Assembly (NCBI GenBank): GCA_017590115.1
Contig: JAGGNK010003335.1
Span: forward strand, 6,322,082 to 6,386,081
DNA length: 64,000 bases
From: Montifringilla adamsi
Taxonomy: Eukaryota; Chordata; Aves; Passeriformes; Passeridae
Reading direction: 5' to 3'
In this document: piece by piece, positions 1-11,700 of the stretch
How the letters are laid out: each line of letters opens with the position of its first letter
How positions within the stretch are numbered: position 1 is the first letter of the stretch
Position numbers and translations under genes: made by a program
Notes under the pieces: model-generated
What the model was told of the DNA's origin: nothing
Database searches by the model: none
What the model saw: the letters and a program-made list of their open reading frames with translations, nothing else

Positions 1-32
1 GTGAGCTTAAGTGAGTCAAAACACGCTCCTAC

Positions 33-98
33 CTTGAGCATGTCCACCCAGATCAAAGGTAGTGAAAGTCATGCCAGCAATTGTCAGCTCTTCTGAAG
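33..98 (-). CDS. SAR1B: SAR1B coding exon with switch II (DLGGH)
   Basis: Read on the minus strand this 66-nt exon is preceded by a TTTCCAG acceptor and followed by a GTAGGA donor. It encodes (T)[21 protein letters not shown], with split codons at both ends. The alanine after GGH is valine in human SAR1B and glutamate in SAR1A, so that position does not assign the paralog. It is too short to appear as an open frame of useful length. Confidence 0.93.
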
Positions 99-3000
99 CT
101 GGAAATACAGAGAATTACTCTAAGTGAAGATTATGCAGTGCTTTGGAAAAGTATGGCCTTCTAGCACATAGATTTTACTTCCTTTTGGTTCTTTCCAGTA
201 TTTTTTATTCAAGGAGAATGTAAGAGTAATACATTCTCTCAAAATCAATGGCACGTTCATGTATCACCAAAATGTTATTAACCATTAAAGCATGTGTGAA
301 ATATCTACAATGCTAAGAAGAGCAGAGTATTCCTACATTATTTATCCCTACATGTTACACAAACAACAGTTGGCTCTGACATCTGGTTTGCAAAAAAGAT
401 TTTGCATTTGGCATTTTGTTTTCAATACTGTTCAAGGCTTCTCCTCTTCACATCCTTTCCCAGTTTCTCACTTCCTTACTAGACTTCCCCAATCCACATT
501 TTCAACCTGTATTGAACTTTTTCTCCTGCAAGGTTACCAGGATAACAATTACACAGCAACCTCTGAGACACAAACACTGATTTTCTAATTATACAGAGAA
601 GTTGTTCCCAAAAATTGCAAGCCCCTATCTCTTGCAGCTTCTACAGTACAAACTCTCTGCTTCATTGTTCTGTTTGTTATTCACCTCTTAATTTTACATA
701 TAACACCCTGAACTATCCTAGACACAGTTTTTTTTAAGATTACTTGAACTATCCATAGATTGCAACCCCAAAATTCCATTTGTATCTCCCCAGTTACACT
801 GGTGGTCTTATAATCAGATCTGACATAATCAGATCCTGCTTTTCTTGCAATCCCTCAAATGCTTTCTAGCTAAGGAACAGCACTGTTAACTTACTGGGGT
901 GTAACGTGGGGACGTGTTGGCCCAGTCTGTCATCTTTGAGCATGTGCAGCAGTGTCGTTTTTCCAGCATTGTCCAGTCCAAGAAACACTAGTTTGCCTGA
1001 TTTCTTGTACAGTCCTAGAAGAAAAAAGGACCTGGTGATTAAACAGTTCAACAGGAGTTCATTTCCAGCACTAGAGATGATTTTGCTCCTAGGAACAACG
1101 TGTTACAGTCATGGTACAAAATACAGACCAGGCAAATTCCACCACACCTTTATCAGTGCCCTTTATCCACGATGTACAAATGACATTCCCACTTACCACA
1201 AGCCTGCTGCACCAGGTAACATGCAGCTGAGAGGATGCTTGGCAGGAGAGGCACAAATTGGTGGGAATGTGTCAATCATGAAAATGCATTCCATTATCTT
1301 AGGAAAAATAAATGGACTAAATGATACCAATGTAGTTTACTCTGCCCCAGCAAAAGGACAGTTCTGCTCACTGCTGGACAGTGGGCACAGACCCAGCACT
1401 AACAGCAGGCTCTGGACCATGGACAATTCTGAACCTGAACTCTGTTCACCTACCTCCAATTACAGCAAAACACTCATCTGAGACAAAAAAAAGAAAATTC
1501 AGACCCTCAATCAGAATAATACAGAGAAACTGGATTCAACATTTGTGTATAAATTCTTTAACATTGGTTAACATATTATTTGGACAAAAAATAACTTTCA
1601 CCCACACCCCCAGGAAAACTGTTGGCTACATCCTGAATGGCATCATCAGGACACTTCTGACACACTTTGTCCCATGTGATAATGCTTTCCTAACAGGAAA
1701 AAGAAATTTTATTTTCATTGGTTGTCATCTTTATGAAAATGTCTTCTGCCCTTCTTCTCCCCCTCCACTTGCAACCCCAGAAATGCAACAGTTGCTGTGA
1801 AGGAGAGGAAAGATGTTTAAAACACAAACGCCATATTTTCTTAAATTGGAGATTATCAAAGGGCAATTCTCTTACAACTTGTCAACACTGTATCCTCTGC
1901 CAGAATTAGTTTTCACTGCTTTAAACTCATTGATATTCAAAGTAAAACATTAAGATAAATTAAATTTAAAACCAAAAAATCAATCCTGTTCTGTACTGAA
2001 AAAAACCCTCTCTTCTGTAACTTGCTATCCTCGTGAGTGTTGGGATGTTCAACCAGCCCTCTGAGGCTGCAGCATTCCAGGGCCAGAGGTGCCTCTGCCC
2101 AGCAGACCTTTACACCACTGCTGTTTGCTCACCTCTCCCTCTGCCTCTGAGCTAATCTCAGGGATCACATTCCAGCTGGACATGTTTTGTAACTTGCAGG
2201 AATGAATATTCTCTCCTATTCATCATCTTATTTCATTAATGATCTTTATTACTCCAGGTCCTGCAGAGTGTCTTCACAGTTCTTTCAAATACAACTCTTA
2301 CTTCCCAAACTCACCTTCTGACATGCCCATATATATACTAACTATTAAACTATTGAGTGGAGGAGAAAGTGTTAATGTTTACAGAGAAAGAAGTGGACAA
2401 ACACTTTCATAGACTAACTTACATCACAGGAGAAACTCCAGTTCACACTCACCTTATGAGTTAAGCAAAACTCTACTAAACTATAGGAAAACAATAATAT
2501 TTTTCCCACTCTCAGCCTGCAGTTCCAGGAATCTTTGCTTCCCAGTCAGATGTTGCTGGTCGCACCACAACATTTCAAGCTTCCCAGGTGTCTTTCAGAG
2601 AAACACAAGACTAACAAGCAGCCATACTTCAGCTACTGGCTACACCAAGACCTGAGTTTTTATACATACATAAAAATTAAAAAATGTTTTTGTGCCTTCC
2701 AGAAGTATACTTGTGCAAAGATGTTCTTCCTAAAGTGATCCCATTAGCCTTCTGACAGGACAGCACAGGGAACTGTGGGCAGTTTCCCAAATGTTATGAT
2801 CTGCCTTCTTCAACTCTAACTATAACTGAGAATGCAAAGAGAAAGTGTTTCTTTTAGAAAAAGAGGGACATAAAAGAGGGAGCTGCTTCAAGCTCCTCTG
2901 TCTTTCAGCAGAATTAGCCTTTGCTTGCACAGGAATAGAAGAGCAGGCCAGTGTGCAGTAATCACTGTGCAGCTAAGGAAGAAGAGATAAGAAAGATTAG

Positions 3001-3895
3001 TCAACTTAGTTAAAATTTCACTGGCTAACATTTTGATAGCAGGCCAAGGGTCTGACATTCAGTGCAAAACTTTAAACTTTCAACTGATAAAAGGTAGGTG
3101 GCACAGCTTGCTATGAGTTCTTAGCTTCAAATGTTTTTTGACCACTTCAATAAAATCCTTTGAACTTGGAAATTGTGCCTTTTACCTATGTGATCTGCAA
3201 CTTCTGATCCTTTTTTTAGTATCCTAGCATTAATTTTCCTCATGGTTGTGGGGTTTTTTCACCTTGGACTGATATGGCTTGCAGACTTTTTGAACAGGGA
3301 ATAATTTTCTGAGGCTCTTGAGCAGATGTCAGTGAAGTTTCACATTAATTTCTGAGGCACAGAACAAAAAATCACGGAACAATGTGCTGCTGAACACAAG
3401 AAAGGGTTTCAATATCTGACACTATTTTTTTGCAGACAGTCCCTCCTATTTGGATTCTGAAATGATAGCCTCACGTGCAAAAGAACTGAATTAAAATAAC
3501 TGAGTTCAGTTCTTTATAGCAGAGAAAAATCAGGAGAAGACCCATAAAAGCCAACTGAATTACACCAGCTTAAATGTAGTATGATTAAAAAAGTTTTATT
3601 TAATATGATCATGAAATAAAATGTATTTTTTTTCAAGAAGGATTAATGTAAGATGGAGTGGAGAGCACACTCTGGAAATGCTCAGTATTGATAAGTGAAA
3701 CTTTTGTTTGAGTATTGCTGAATATACACCAAACCAAATATTATTATTTACCCAGCAGTCTTATTTGAAGATAACAGAGGTGAACAGATATTTTACAGAA
3801 GAACAGCAGAAAGGAAAAACCCCAAACAATAATGACTTACCTAAAAACTGCAATACACTACTGAAACCACTGTAAATCCAATCAAATAGGAACAT
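33..3895 (-). CDS. SAR1B: SAR1B, small COPII GTPase (5' part; 3 coding exons in window)
   Basis: Coding exons on the minus strand are 3895-3841 (start exon), 1014-895 and 98-33. They join in frame (55+120+66 nt) to residues 1-80 of a protein normally about 198 long; the remaining exons lie left of position 1. SAR1 is the GTPase that starts COPII coat assembly on the ER: in its GTP form it inserts its N-terminal amphipathic helix and recruits SEC23/SEC24. Visible are the hydrophobic N-terminal helix ([11 protein letters not shown]), the P-loop GLDNAGKT at residues 31-38, the switch I stretch ending HVPTLHPT, and the DLGGH switch II motif at 74-78 with the catalytic histidine. All splice sites are GT-AG (acceptors at 3912-3913, 1015-1016 and 99-100). 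SAR1B rather than SAR1A is inferred from adjacency to SEC24A plus the DWIYSGF residues; SAR1A has EWIYNGF in mammals. The N-terminus is one residue shorter than mammalian MSFIF. Confidence 0.93.
99..894 (-). other. SAR1B intron between the P-loop and switch II exons
   Basis: About 0.8 kb of AT-rich sequence with GT-AG ends on the minus strand. I see no repeat, RNA gene or additional exon. Confidence 0.8.
895..1014 (-). CDS. SAR1B: SAR1B coding exon with P-loop
   Basis: This 120-nt exon encodes (G)[20 protein letters not shown] and continues to HVPTLHP(T). It carries the GTP-binding P-loop and the start of switch I. The acceptor is TTCTTCTAG and the donor is GTAAGT. The phase matches both neighbouring exons. 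Confidence 0.96.
1015..3840 (-). other. SAR1B intron 2
   Basis: About 2.8 kb of AT-rich intron. Open frames on the plus strand near 0.9-1.9 kb have no recognisable protein similarity and cross the SAR1B exon antisense, so they are treated as chance. No repeat family is recognisable. Confidence 0.75.
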
Positions 3896-3911
3896 ATCTG
3901 AATCTTATAGT
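3841..3911 (-). CDS. SAR1B: SAR1B start-codon exon
   Basis: The exon begins after a TTATTTCAG acceptor at 3912-3913. It holds 16 nt of 5' UTR, then the ATG at 3895-3893, and ends with a GTAAG donor. The coding part (3895-3841) encodes [18 protein letters not shown] plus one split base. This is the membrane-inserting amphipathic helix that bends the ER membrane during COPII budding. The ATG is the only in-frame start, and the family homology begins right at it. Confidence 0.93.
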
Positions 3912-6900
3912 CTGAAATAAAGAGAAAACATAATGCATTTAAGTTCTGTCAGAACAGCACATTAAGCATTGTAAAATATTTATAGGCAACAAAAATTATT
4001 TCAAATCCTGTGTTAAAAATAATTTTAAAAATAGTTTTGGTAAACTGTATCTCAGAACAGTTAAATGACAATAGCAAAGATTTTCCCCTCCCTTGGGAAA
4101 ACACTACATGAGCTGAAGTCTTTGCAAGAAGTAAAAATAATTTTATCCAAAGTACAATTTGTTGAAGGTATGTGATGATTCACTGAAGATTTTAAACAGG
4201 ATTGCAAAGGTGGCACTTCAGAGAGGGCACTAGAGGGATATCAGTGCAGATTTAGGGCTCCAGCCACCCCTGGGAACTGCTGGGGTTCAAAGCAGAGGCA
4301 GCAAGAGGCAAATAAGTTTTGCAGAGTTGAATCTAGAGAAGTTAGATACCAAATAAATCCTTGTCCACACAGAACCTGTCTGTTTGGCTTGTCATGGAAA
4401 ACAATTACCTAGCACAAAGCACTGGAATTACCTTTCAAAGGCAGTGACCTCCTGCATTGCCCTGCACAGGCTGCCACAATTCAAACCTTAAATACAAAAG
4501 TTTTGTTCAAAAAAAAACCCACCAGACCCCCATATTTCCCCACTGAATTCCTTCAGCTTGGATTCAATAACAGAAAGCTGAGCTGAGAGCCCATACTAGG
4601 TTCATTATGTAGCCACAAGTAATTAATTTCTGAGTAGTCATCTTAATTTCCTCATTATCTAAAGTGAGGATAATCATAGAATCATTGAGGTTGAAAAAAA
4701 TCTCTAAGACCATTGAGTCCAACTGTTAGCCCAGCACCTCTGTGTTCAACACTTAAGCCAAGTCCCCAAGGCCACATCCACAGGACTTCTGAGTGCTTCC
4801 AGGGGTGGTGAACCCACCACTGCCTTGGCCAGCCTGTGCCAGGGCTTGGTCACCCTTGCAGTGAAGAAATTTTTCCTAATATGTAATCTGAATCTTTGCT
4901 GGCACAACTTGAAACTGTTTCCTCTTGTCTCGTCACTTGTTACCTGGGAGAAAACACCAACCCTGACCTGGCTACAAGCTGTCAGGGAGTTGTAGAGTGA
5001 TGAGGTTTCCCCCTGAGCCTCCTTTCTCCAGGCTGAGCCTCTCTAACTGCTCCTTATCAAACTTGTGCTCTAAATCACACTGAAAGCACTAGTTTGACAC
5101 AGTGAACTGTGAGCATTTTAGTTCTCCTGGAGACTAGAAGCCTTTAGCCAGCTAATTCCTACTGGAATACACGACCCATGAGGACACTGGAGTCTGACTG
5201 CCCTGGAAAAACTGGACTGCACTGCTAAACACAGCTGGCAGAGGCATCCACACTGCTACAGCTTCTCACCACACTTGTTTAGAAGCTGCAGGGCTGCCTT
5301 GGGGGATCACAAGAGGACTTCAGGGCAGCTTTGAGCCCAGAGCACAGCACACAGGAGCCAAAACACAGGTCTGAACCAGCCCAAAAATCCAGGCATCCAT
5401 CACAGCAACTGCATTCATGACAGAATTTCTTTGCTACGCAACAACAGGTAGATCATACAGAGATAATGTGGAAAGAGGAGTGGGTATTTAAATGACCTTC
5501 GCTTGCACTGGAACAAAATCTGTTCAGATGACGAAGCACCAGGTGTCTTGGTTTCGCCACAGCTAACCCTTAAACCTTTAACCACGTCTACATTACTCTG
5601 AACAACACAGCAGCTGCAACAGGCACAATTTTTAAGAATACCAATCAAATATGCTTATCAGTGCATAAACACCCAGTTACACAATGTCATGACTGAAACT
5701 GTCCCTTGCATGGCTAAAAATCAAAGGTCAAGAATAAGCAAACATGGCAGAACACACACGTCAGCAGATTTATTTATTGCTTGAGCAAAATACCAATGGA
5801 GAAAAGCCTCAGTGGGGCTTAGGGAAACGATCGACTCAAATAACCTGCAAATCAGGGCAAACAGCGTGATGTAAGAGAAGTGCTCAGATTACTGAGGTGA
5901 GAATAACTTCAGTGTTCAGTTGTATCAACCTGTTCCATCTATTACACTTAGGTTTATAAAAAACAACCACCAAAACAATCTTCATGCATTACAGAAAAAA
6001 CTTTAAGGGCTGAGATTCAAACGATTAATCTGAGAACAGGATTACTCTACAAACACAGCTGAAGTGGCATTAATACTGGTTCAATTTCCATCACCATAAG
6101 AAAAGTGGTGCTGGAAACAGAGCTACCCAAATCCTCCCAGAACAACCTCCATATCAGCTGGCAGCAGTTAAAGGAAAACACTTTCAAAATGGGAAAAAAA
6201 TGGACAGCTAATTGTAAAGGCACACAGGTAATATTTGAATAGTGATATTAAATCTACTCTTATCACACAGGAAAAGTAACTTTATAATTCAGAGCTGTGT
6301 CAAATCAAAGCATTACAAAACTAGAGTGACTCTGCTCTGGTTTCAAGAGTTGCTACGCTGAGAGCAAATTCAGGGAAGAGCTGAGGCTGTTGAATATATA
6401 CGGGCTCAAACTCTCAGGCTCACGTTAAAAACACCACAAAAGCAGAACAATGAAGACTCAGCAATCACTGTTCACAAGCCATGATGGAGAAGAAGGTACT
6501 ATTTTAATGTTATTTCAATGGTTGATTTGAAAATCATCCCCTGGAAGCAGACAAAAGCTTTGAACAAAAAGCTGTGCCGGACCAAGACAGTCTTTTGATA
6601 CCAACTACTTTTACAGGCATCACCAACTCACTGTGTCTCCACTGCGAAGACACCAAAGTTAACTTTCTAGTATCACTTCAGTGACACATGCCTACCACTG
6701 CAAAGCACCCCCTTCAACCATGGTCAAGGTTATTTCATCAGCAAAGCATCACCCAGTAACTCCTGTGGAGCCAGGTCCACCACTCCATAGACCAAGGACG
6801 TGGGTTCACTTACTGAGACTGTGGAGAATGAGGAATTCCCCAGTGGCTCTGGTAAGACCGAGCCAGCCTCCTGAAGAGAAAGCTGCTGACAGCATGGACT

Positions 6901-8287
6901 AGCAAGCAAACTCACTCACACCTCTTATCTTCTGAAAACTAGGAAATTTTTTCCTCCTACACTCAACTTGGTTTTTTTCTAGCTAAAAATTAATCATTTC
7001 ACTTCCAAACCTTAGGACAGTGCTCACTTCACTCGTGGAGTTAAGGCAAGAGACAATATCAGGGTTTTAAAGAGCATTTTAAATGCCTTTATGGAACAAT
7101 TAGGAAACAGAAACCAGTGACACCCAAGTGAACAGCTCCTGCGTGAACTGGTAACACGCTGTGCCACACCTGTGGGGGGACTGTCAGCAAGAGCCAGAGA
7201 AGAAATCTCAGTCCAGCCTGAGAGCACAAACATCAGTTTCAGCCACAGTTCAGTCTGAAACCACAACCTGCAAGCAATGGCTTAAAGCCTACTGCTAAGG
7301 GTGTATTTTTAGTTTTTCAAGTAGGATGGAAACATGATAACTTGAAAGTTATAATTTCACACATGATCACCATAACATTATAAAATATTACCACAGGCAA
7401 CAAAAGTAAAAATCCCTAGGAAACTCAGTGGATAAACTGAGATTCTACAACACAGTTTATTCTTTGATTTGAAACTGCATTTGGATGTTGTATTTTTAAG
7501 AGCTAAGGAAAGGCACAGTTAGAAAATTAGGTAAAAGCATAGACTTTCTTAAAGTATTTTAATAATTCTTTGACAGCAACTCAATTTTGAGACAGCAGAG
7601 TTTACCTTTGAAGACGGCACTAGAACACACGAGTTCCTAAGGGCACCTGATGCAGAGGTTCAGGCAGCCCTGGCTCACAAAGCCCAGCTGTCAGAGCACA
7701 TCCTCGCTGCAGGGCTGCTGCACCATGCACTGACTTATGAACACAACCCTTAAAAGCAGTAACTTCTGAAGACAAAACAATACTGCAAACAAGTACTGCC
7801 AGGTCGCTACAACGTGGCAGACGGCTGCCCAGGGAGGCTGCAGGGCATCTGCGGGTTATGGGGTTCCTTAGCGCACCTCACCATCGCAGACCCACGGAGG
7901 CAGCGCTGCTCGGGACCTGCGGGCACCGGGACAGCCACACGGACCGGCCGGTGCCGCCAGCGGCCCGAGCAGCCCCAGGGCTGTGCCGGGGGGAAGAAGA
8001 GGGAGGGGACAGAAGGGACAGGACGGAAGGGAGGGGAGCGGCCGCCCCTCGCAGCGCGCTGCCCGCGGCCCCGCGCAGGCCGCAGCTCGGCGGGGCGCGC
8101 AGGGACCCCCGGCCAGGCCCCGCCGCGGCCCGGAGGCCTCTCCCAGCAGGACACGGGAATGGCCCAGCGTCCTGCGGGGCCGGCCGGGGAGAACAGACCC
8201 CTCACCGCCCGCCCCGCTCACCCACCGCCGAGCCTGAGGTGCTCCGGGACTCGGGCAGAACCGACACCGACCGACACCGACACTCAC
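3912..8287 (-). other. SAR1B intron 1 (5' UTR intron)
   Basis: About 4.4 kb between the start-codon exon and the candidate non-coding first exon. It contains the CR1 fragment at 4672-5079. The remainder, about 5.1-7.8 kb, is unremarkable AT-rich sequence with no supported gene. The upstream boundary depends on the inferred donor near 8287. Confidence 0.55.
4672..5079 (-). mobile_element. CR1 LINE fragment (3' end), minus orientation
   Basis: The block starts with AATCATAGAATCATTGAGG, the reverse complement of the CR1 3' terminal repeat. It continues with the familiar CR1 3'-region words (AAGACCATTGAGTCCAAC, CCAGCCTGTGCCAGGG, TTTTTCCTAATATG, CTCCAGGCTGAGCCTCTCTAACTGCTCC). It is 5'-truncated, about 0.4 kb, diverged and non-coding. 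CR1 is the dominant LINE of birds. The outer limit near 5079 is approximate. Confidence 0.9.
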
Positions 8288-8510
8288 CCGCGGCTGCGCC
8301 CGCTCCGCCCCCCGCGGCTCCTTCCGGCACCGGCCCCCGCGGCGCACACGCTCGGGTGGGCTCGTCTGTGTTCGGATGGACTCGGCTCCGTTCGGATGCG
8401 CGGGCGTAGTCTCGACTGGGCTGCCTTCGGCTGAGTTCGTCGGGACTCGCCCCGGTTCGGTGTGAGTCGGCTGTGTTCGTCGGGGTTCGGTTCGGCTTCG
8501 CTCGGCTCCG
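8288..8510 (-). other. SAR1B: Candidate SAR1B non-coding exon 1
   Basis: On the minus strand, GCGG|GTGAGTG at 8291-8281 is the best splice donor in the island upstream of the start-codon exon. Mammalian SAR1B has a non-coding first exon. The 5' limit is a guess from the composition of the island. Other possible donors (near 7876 and 8219) cannot be excluded. Confidence 0.35.
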
Positions 8511-8571
8511 CCCCTCCGCGTGCCCGCCCAGCCCAACCCCTGGCCCCTCCCCCTTAAGCCGCAGCGCCGCT

Positions 8572-8581
8572 CCCGGAAGTG
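8572..8581 (+). promoter_or_regulatory. ETS/GABP-like site
   Basis: CCCGGAAGTG matches the core ETS/GABPA motif, typical of housekeeping CpG-island and bidirectional promoters. It sits 113-122 bases upstream of the SEC24A ATG. Binding is not shown by sequence alone. Confidence 0.5.
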
Positions 8582-8589
8582 CCACGTGT
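8580..8589 (+). promoter_or_regulatory. CACGTG E-box within an XBP1-like word
   Basis: TGCCACGTGT contains a palindromic CACGTG at 8583-8588 and differs from the XBP1-type TGCCACGTCA only at the end. It abuts the ETS-like site. COPII genes are known unfolded-protein-response and secretory-demand targets, so an ACGT-core site here is plausible. USF or MYC/TFE binding is an equally good reading. Confidence 0.4.
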
Positions 8590-8693
8590 CCGCAGTGCGG
8601 CTGCGCGGGCCGCCCGGCAGTTCCGGTGGGTCCGTCCCCCCCGCCCGGGCCGGCGCCGCCACACGGGCGGCACCGAGCGCACCCGGCCGAGCC

Positions 8694-8742
8694 ATGGCCC
8701 AGCCCGCCGGGGCCCCCGCCGGCCAGCAGCCCTACAGCAACG
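8694..8742 (+). CDS. SEC24A: SEC24A exon 1 (start codon)
   Basis: Encodes MAQPAGAPAGQQPYSN plus one split base, followed by a GTGAGT donor. The ATG sits in GCCATGG inside the CpG island. Residues resemble the human N-terminus only loosely (PYTNGPVQN against PYSNGPVQN across the junction), as expected for a disordered tail. Confidence 0.9.
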
Positions 8743-11700
8743 GTGAGTGCGGGGCACGTTCGCGGGGCTCGGCTCGGCGCTGGGTAGGGCCTGGCGGGGA
8801 CGGCTCCCGCCCCGGGGCGCTTCCCCCGGGCCCAGGCCGCCCTTCGCCCCGGGGCGGCGGGGGCCGGGGCCGGTGCCCGCGGGCAGAGCGCGGGGAGGGG
8901 GTTCTGGGGACGGCCCGTTCGCTGCCCGGGTCGCTGGGTCACAGCCGGCTGAGCTCGGTAATGCCCTCCCTGCTGCCCGAACACCCGCGGGCCGGGGCGA
9001 AACGCAGCTGAACTGGGGGGGAAAGGAGCGGCTCCTGCTGGGACCGGGGAGCGGCGGGGGCGAGGTGCTGTCGGACGGGGCCCGGCCCCAAGTGTCACTG
9101 AGGAAAGCACAGAGCGGCTCGTTAGGCAAAATAAATCTTCATTCTGATTTATTTCAATGGCAGAAGTATCGCAGAGTGTATTTGTCTGTCGGTATGAATG
9201 AGACTCTTTCAGAGAGCCCGTGTCTGTGCTGCCGGGGTAACACGCACGGCCCGGACCGTCCCTCAGCCCGGCTGGGTCCCAGCCGGTGACACGGGTGACA
9301 CAGCCGAGGTTTGACCCTTTGGAACGGGGCTGTACATGTGGCACTGTGGTTGTCGCTGAGCTCAGCCTGCGGCGCTGCGGGGCTTTCTTATCTTGTCATT
9401 CTCCTAAAGCCGACATTATCTGGTTCTGTGTGCTGCGAACTGGGAAAGTCTTGATTACTTTCTTACCCTCAGAATGTATTTCTTTACTGCGAGATGTTGA
9501 AGGTGAAACTGAGCTTACTAGCCAGTGTTTTAATATAGGAATAAAAAATTCAGGGCCAGCCTTGTCTCTGTGTCTGTTTTTCTTGCATGTGTGCAAATCT
9601 GTGCTGATGGAAGTGTCTCCTGATTTCACATACACATCCTCTGCACTTGCTTCCTTAATTATACACTTGTGTGTTTCAGTAGCTGTGCTGCATCATAAGC
9701 AGTTCAGTTATAATGAGATCTTTTGATTTTTCTTCCCCCTCCTCCTGCACAGTGTGTTTATTGCTTTTCTTCAAAGTCATCAGCAAAACGACAATTTGCA
9801 ATTAACTGTGTAGTTGCTTCTAGGGTCAGGAGAGTGGGAAGAGTATGAATCTAATGTGGAGAGAGAGGCTCTGTCCTGGAGAGCTTATGGTCTGAGCAGA
9901 GACTGTGCAAAAAGAATGTTAGCTAATGGAGTAACTGGGTGGGATGATTTATAGACTGGCATTGCTGTATGTTTGCTCATTTCCCTAGTGTCAGACTAAG
10001 CACATAATGGAAGTTATGGAGAGGCAGCCGAGAAAGAGGAATTTCAGGCTATTCAGCTGTCAGGTGTATGAAAAATAAAGAACTGAAAGGTAGAGTTATG
10101 CAAATTAAACAGTTGTTACGGTATGTTAGAGATGAAGTTTGGGTTGCTGGCCTTTGAAATAAATCAAATTGTTCAAGTGTGGACTGTTCGTAGTGTATGT
10201 TGAGGGCATGCTGTGATCCTTGACCTTTATACTAACACCAAAGCTTTATAAAGCAGTTCTGGGGGTAGTGAGTGCTGTAGTGGTGCTTACAGTGGTCTGT
10301 GAGCAAAGAAAACAGTCAGCAGGATGATAAATTGTTCTATAGCTGTCAGCCCTTCCTTGCAGCTTGTTGCTTGCTGAAGTGTTTGCAGGTAACTCCCTGA
10401 GCTTGCGTGTCCACTAAGGCAGTAAATTGTCACAGCAGCACCGTGTGCTGCTCGGGAAATTGTTTCGCACAGAGCTTTGGGTTGCTTAGCAACAACCTTC
10501 CTCTCCTTCATTTCTGTTTGTCTTTTAATAGGACCAGTATTCTGTACTCATTTAATTGCAGGTGTCTAATTTGCTTTCCAGTTGAGAGATCTGAAGTGCA
10601 AGCAAGAAGGAGAAACAATTCTTTTAGAATGTTTTGCTCTTCTCATGTGATATCTTAGCAAGGTACTTTGATGTCATGAGGTGCTTTAGGAGCTGTTGGG
10701 TTTGGAATCCAGTGGGTCAGACTCAGATGAAGTGGACACTGGTGGTGACTGATTCCACAGCATTTCTTGGGATGTAACTTTTCAGAGTGTTTATCTTTGC
10801 ATCTCCCTGGAGCTTGGAGAGCTTGTGGCTGGCAAAAGTGATGTGCTGAGTAACTGGCTTAGAGTAGGGGACAGTGAAATTCTGTGTGGTAGAAAATACT
10901 ACTTGGATCCTGGCTGTCCACATTAGTACTTTGACTGTTTTATAAAACCATCCAGTGACCTTCATATGTATTCTGGTGCCATTCCTGATCTCTCAGAGCC
11001 TTAAATGGCCTTGTGTTGTTGCAGAGGAGATTTTACTGTTAAATAGGTGGCCTTTCTTCTATTACTAATTCCTTTCTGTGGTCTCCAAGTGTTGGCTGTT
11101 TTGCTGCTATGCAGGTGAAGTAGCTCTTCAGTCCACACAGAATTTCTTGTTTGTTTCTGGCTTCACAGAAAACCAGCAGCATTTGGGGAAAGCTGGGCAG
11201 CCTAGATACTCCATGATGGGTCTCAGTGAAGGTTCAGTCCACACAGAATTTCTTGTTTGTTTCTGGCTTCACAGAAAACCAGCAGCATTTGGGGAAAGCT
11301 GGGCAGCCATTACTCCATGATGGGTCTCAGTGAAGATGTCAGGTCAAAATGGGTATCTGGCTGCAACCAACCAGCAAGTCCTGAAAAGATTTTGTGCACT
11401 GTGAAACTCTTTGTAAAGGGGTTTTGTCCCTTAGTGCTATTTCTATAGCTTTTTTTGGCAGCTTAGTGCAGACTTGTCTTGGAAACATGAACTATTACAT
11501 GAGGACGTCAAGACTTTTCATTGTGCTTCTGACTTTAAAAATAAAAATTGAAGTTGGAGCATTTATATTTTTTGCATAAAGTGCCATAGAAAATATCAAG
11601 TAGGTCAATTTTTGGTATCACCTCACTTCCACTGTTTTATCCTTTAGCAGGGAAAAAAGTGCATAAGAGAGCAATCCAAATACTCTGATTTCTGCCTGGG

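Larger units (their letters stand above)
7806..9260. promoter_or_regulatory. CpG island / bidirectional SAR1B-SEC24A promoter
   Basis: The base composition changes abruptly to very GC- and CpG-rich from about 7.8 to 9.3 kb, between the divergently transcribed SAR1B and SEC24A. The SEC24A start codon lies inside it, at 8694. An ETS-like CCCGGAAGTG and a palindromic CACGTG lie about 110 bases before the SEC24A ATG. No TATA box is evident. Head-to-head placement of two subunits of the same COPII coat suggests coordinated expression; this is inference. Confidence 0.85.

Noticed and set aside
906..1481. 191-codon open frame on the plus strand
   Set aside because: It runs antisense across a clear SAR1B coding exon and its translation shows no domain or family similarity.
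7868..9344. Long open frames on both strands in the 8-9.3 kb island (up to 380 codons on the minus strand)
   Set aside because: Their composition is Pro/Ala/Arg/Gly-rich, as expected from stop-poor GC-rich DNA. They overlap one another on both strands and the SEC24A first exon, and match no known family.
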